7,936 nt of DNA, from contig JALNWR010000116.1 of NCBI GenBank assembly GCA_023230795.1, forward strand, positions 1-7,936. The letters are read 5' to 3'. Both the position numbers and the translations under genes were made by a program. Shown here one piece after another: positions 5,562 to 7,936 of the stretch; the stretch's first letter is position 1; each line of letters starts with the position of its first letter. The notes under the pieces were generated by a model that worked only from the letters and a program-made list of their open reading frames with translations, was not told the DNA's origin and ran no database searches. This DNA comes from Candidatus Cloacimonadota bacterium. GTDB lineage: Bacteria > Cloacimonadota > Cloacimonadia > Cloacimonadales > Cloacimonadaceae.

Positions 5562-7661
5562 TTAGTACAAGATAAGCGCTTCTCTTTTATGGTATTTGGA
5601 TAGATATATATTTCTCAGTAATTTGTGCTCATCCTGCATCAGCTGTGGGTCTTGTAAAACGATGCCAAAGGCGTCCTCCCTAGCCAAAGTCAAGATCGCC
5701 TGATCCTGCACGAGATTGGCAAAGCGGAATTCTGGCAGGCCGGATTGTTCATAACCAAAGACCTCCCCCGGGCCGCGCAGCTCAAGGTCCTTTTCGGCGA
5801 TCACAAAGCCATCCGTGCTGCGGCTCATGATGCTTAATCTTTCACGTGCCATCGAGCTGAGAGGATGGTGGCTGATCAGGTAGCAGTAAGCCTGATCCGC
5901 CCCCCGGCCTACCCTACCGCGCAGCTGATGCAATTGGGCCAGGCCAAAGCGCTCGGCATGCTCTATTACCATCACTGTGGCATTGGGTACATCCACGCCC
6001 ACTTCTATTACGGTGGTAGAAACCAGGATTTGTATCTCCCCGGCTTTGAAACGGCGCATGATCTCATCTTTGTCTTTGTTTGCCATGCGGCCATGAATTA
6101 GCTCTACCGTGTAGCTGGTGAAAATCTTATTCTTTAGATAGTCAAACAGCCTTTGGGCATCCAATAAGGCTAATTTTTCGCTTTCTTCCACCAAGGGGCA
6201 GACGAAGTAAGCCTGCCGGTCTTTTTGCAGCTCTTTTTGCACATCACTCAAGACTGTGTCAAACTTGCGGTCCGAACGCACATAGCTCAGCACGGATTTG
6301 CGGTTTGGGGGCATTTCGTCGATCTGGCTAACCTGAAGATCGCCATATACAGTCATGGCCAAAGACCTTGGGATAGGCGTGGCAGAAAGATAGAGTAAGT
6401 CCGGATGACTGTCTTTGGAAGCCAGCCGGGCTCTTTGCTCCACCCCAAAGCGATGCTGCTCATCTACCACAACCAGTCCCAGCCTGTGGAACATCACATC
6501 TTTTTGGATGAGGGCATGAGTACCGAGAACTATCTGTGCTTCGCCGCTGGCGATCTGGTTTTTCAGCTCGGCCTTGCCTTTGTAATTGCCCCCTTTCAGC
6601 AAGACTACCCGGATGGGCAGCGATTCCAGCAACTTTGTAAAATTCTGGTAATGCTGCTCTGCCAATATCTCAGTGGGTGCCATCAAAGCAGCTTGATAGC
6701 CGTTTTCCACAGCCAATAGCATAGCAAAAAGGGTAACTATGGTCTTACCGCTGCCCACATCTCCCTGCACGAGGCGAGACATCTGAGTATCCGAACACAT
6801 ATCTGCAAAGATCTCGCGGATCACTCTTTTCTGAGCTGAAGTAAGCTCAAATGTGAGCTTATTCTTCAGCGCAGTAGTGAGCCTTGGGTGGTTTTCGAAA
6901 GTGATGCCCTGCTCCTTCTTGTCATGAAAGACCCGGTGCCTTGCCCACATGATTTGGGAATAAAAGAACTCCTCATAGGCAAAGCGGATTCTGGCCTTAT
7001 CTGCAGCCTCGGTCTTTTGCGCAAAGTGCATCATCTGTAAAGCGTCCCGGCGGGGAGGAAACTGATGTTTCTGGAGGATGAAATCAGGCAGATTCTCAGA
7101 AATCTGATCTGCATAAGTGGAAAAGGCATTGAGCACGATCTTACGCATGAGATTCTGGCTGAGTCCCTCGGTAAGAGGATAGACAGGCAAAAGTTGCCTG
7201 GTTTTCCAAAAGCCCTCTTCTTCATGATCCTGGTACAGGATCTCAAAATCGGGATGATTCATCTGCAATTGGTTGTTATAGGCAGAAAGGGTGCCGCTTA
7301 TCCAGATGGTGGTCCCGGGTTTAAAGAGCTTCAGATAGGCCGGAGGATAGGAGAACCACACGCAGGTGAGGCCGATCATGCCGTCATTTACGCCCACATT
7401 CAATATCTTTTTGCCTCTGGCGGTGGGTTTGGCATCCACCCAGGATATTTCAGCGGTGAGAGAAACCAAATCCCCTACCTGCAATTCACTTAAGGTGGGA
7501 TTTACCAAACGGCTGAGATAGGTGCGGGGGAACAGCTCCATGAGATCAAGCACATTGTGCACTCCCAATTTTGCCAATAGCCGGGCACGATGCTCTCCCA
7601 CCCCTTTTAGATACATTACCGGGGTCTGAATAGCCTGGCCGGGTTGTCTATGTTTTTCCAT
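5562..7661 (-). CDS. recG: ATP-dependent DNA helicase RecG
   Basis: A 699-residue superfamily 2 branched-DNA translocase that remodels stalled forks and Holliday junctions in the cytoplasm; the length is normal for RecG. An N-terminal helix-hairpin-like segment, YLKGVGEHRARLLAKLGV (17-34), precedes the OB-fold wedge domain (about 60-145) that splits the fork. Helicase motifs follow: Q-motif-like FELTSAQKRV (271-280), Walker A GDVGSGKT (300-307), APTEILAEQH (328-337), DEQH (400-403), SATPIPRS (426-433), STTVIEVGVD (548-557), and motif VI QLRGRVGRG (579-587). The RecG-specific C-terminal hook, RGPGEVFGYEQSGLPEF, is at 629-645. ATG at 7661 is the first start fitting the family. No Shine-Dalgarno precedes it, and the next in-frame ATG (residue 16) would cut into the conserved start of the domain. 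It is the first visible gene on its strand. All motifs are intact. Confidence 0.98.
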   Translation of the reverse strand: MEKHRQPGQAIQTPVMYLKGVGEHRARLLAKLGVHNVLDLMELFPRTYLSRLVNPTLSELQVGDLVSLTAEISWVDAKPTARGKKILNVGVNDGMIGLTCVWFSYPPAYLKLFKPGTTIWISGTLSAYNNQLQMNHPDFEILYQDHEEEGFWKTRQLLPVYPLTEGLSQNLMRKIVLNAFSTYADQISENLPDFILQKHQFPPRRDALQMMHFAQKTEAADKARIRFAYEEFFYSQIMWARHRVFHDKKEQGITFENHPRLTTALKNKLTFELTSAQKRVIREIFADMCSDTQMSRLVQGDVGSGKTIVTLFAMLLAVENGYQAALMAPTEILAEQHYQNFTKLLESLPIRVVLLKGGNYKGKAELKNQIASGEAQIVLGTHALIQKDVMFHRLGLVVVDEQHRFGVEQRARLASKDSHPDLLYLSATPIPRSLAMTVYGDLQVSQIDEMPPNRKSVLSYVRSDRKFDTVLSDVQKELQKDRQAYFVCPLVEESEKLALLDAQRLFDYLKNKIFTSYTVELIHGRMANKDKDEIMRRFKAGEIQILVSTTVIEVGVDVPNATVMVIEHAERFGLAQLHQLRGRVGRGADQAYCYLISHHPLSSMARERLSIMSRSTDGFVIAEKDLELRGPGEVFGYEQSGLPEFRFANLVQDQAILTLAREDAFGIVLQDPQLMQDEHKLLRNIYLSKYHKREALILY

Positions 7662-7665
7662 GAAC

Positions 7666-7695
7666 CAAAGATGTGAAAGCTCGGGATTTTGTCAA
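7666..7695 (-). promoter_or_regulatory. Putative recG promoter very close to the start codon
   Basis: On the minus strand TTGACA (plus-strand 7690-7695) is followed 16 bp later by CATCTT, a weak -10. The latter ends about 5-6 nt before the ATG at 7661, so transcription would begin at or next to the start codon. The -35 is a perfect match to the consensus; the -10 is only partial. Confidence 0.4.
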
Positions 7696-7759
7696 CTTTG
7701 TTTAGAAACAGGCATTTCCCCATTTTACGGGAGTCTGATTATGGACTGGCCGGTGTTTG

Positions 7760-7936
7760 CTATCTGAAATGCCGTCCCTACAGGACTCTATAATCTTGTG
7801 TAGCTGTAGCTTGCTATCTGAAATGGCGTCCCTACAGGACTCTTAGTTATTGTGTAGCTATAGCTTGCTATCTGAAATATCGTCCCTACAGGACTCAAAC
7901 CTTTGTGGTTGTGTGTTTTCTATCTGAAATATCGTC
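7760..7936. repeat. 54-bp-period tandem repeat with GTCC/GGAC hairpin, at least four copies, runs off the window
   Basis: Units start at 7760, 7814, 7868 and 7920 (periods 54, 54 and 52); the last is cut by the window end. Each has a 29-bp core: CTATCTGAAAT, a variable dinucleotide (GC, GG, AT, AT), then CGTCCCTACAGGACTC. Within it GTCC pairs with GGAC around a CTACA loop. The 25-bp segments joining copies 1-2 and 2-3 agree at 19 of 25 positions, ending in the near-palindromes AGCTGTAGCT and AGCTATAGCT. The third joining segment is 23 bp and barely similar. This is a tandem intergenic repeat upstream of recG and not a protein-coding region. A degenerate unit may precede it (TACGGGAGTCT at 7726-7736, one base off the 54-bp phase). 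Confidence 0.85.

Noticed and set aside
7031..7246. 71-residue minus-strand frame inside recG
   Set aside because: It is an alternate frame within the conserved RecG coding sequence, with no independent support.
7760..7936. CRISPR array (29-bp repeats, 23-25-bp intervals)
   Set aside because: The first two intervals are 19/25 identical to each other, the repeat core varies internally at a dinucleotide, and the intervals are shorter than typical spacers. This is a tandem repeat with a 54-bp period. A check beyond the right edge would settle it.

Overview
All four protein-coding genes in this window lie on the minus strand. Read in transcription order from the right they are: recG (7661-5562), a very large secreted subtilisin-family protease (5483-2190), a small GNAT acetyltransferase (1822-1376) and an ornithine/alanine-racemase-like PLP enzyme (1372-287). 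The organism is probably an uncultured member of the Fibrobacterota-Chlorobiota-Bacteroidota (FCB) side of the tree, with Candidatus Cloacimonadota as my best guess. The strongest clue is the protease C-terminus: a 'YPNPFNPST' motif followed by a FlgD-Ig-like module, which is the sorting-domain type abundant in those phyla. The intergenic DNA, rich in short repeats, also fits. This placement is inferred from style, not from a marker gene.

Layout. Positions 1-209 carry a 49-bp tandem repeat (two full copies and the start of a third), each copy beginning with a small hairpin, followed by a larger inverted repeat that reuses the third copy. Positions 210-291 are an 11-copy heptamer array, TCAATYC. 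The racemase stop codon lies inside that array. Racemase and GNAT genes are 3 nt apart, and the racemase Shine-Dalgarno (SD) sequence lies within the last codons of the GNAT gene, so they form a tight two-gene operon. A TTGACA box preceded by A/T-rich tracts sits 83 bp upstream of it. The 367-bp gap before the protease gene contains no gene. It holds an 86-nt nested inverted repeat, smaller hairpins, and a perfect 26-bp palindrome that is the likely protease terminator. The protease is followed upstream by a 78-bp gap and then recG. The right edge (7760-7936) is a 54-bp-period tandem repeat with a small GTCC/GGAC hairpin in each unit, and it continues past the window.

How the genes work together. 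I see no single pathway. RecG is chromosomal housekeeping (fork reversal and recombination). The protease is an exported, probably surface-attached degradative enzyme with an eight-repeat FG-GAP/VCBS-like propeller. The GNAT and racemase pair is the one cluster suggesting a shared job, possibly amino-acid racemisation plus N-acetylation, with unknown substrates. I found no defence system, phage, transposase, tRNA, rRNA or CRISPR array. The most unusual material is the non-coding repeat DNA at both edges and in the middle.
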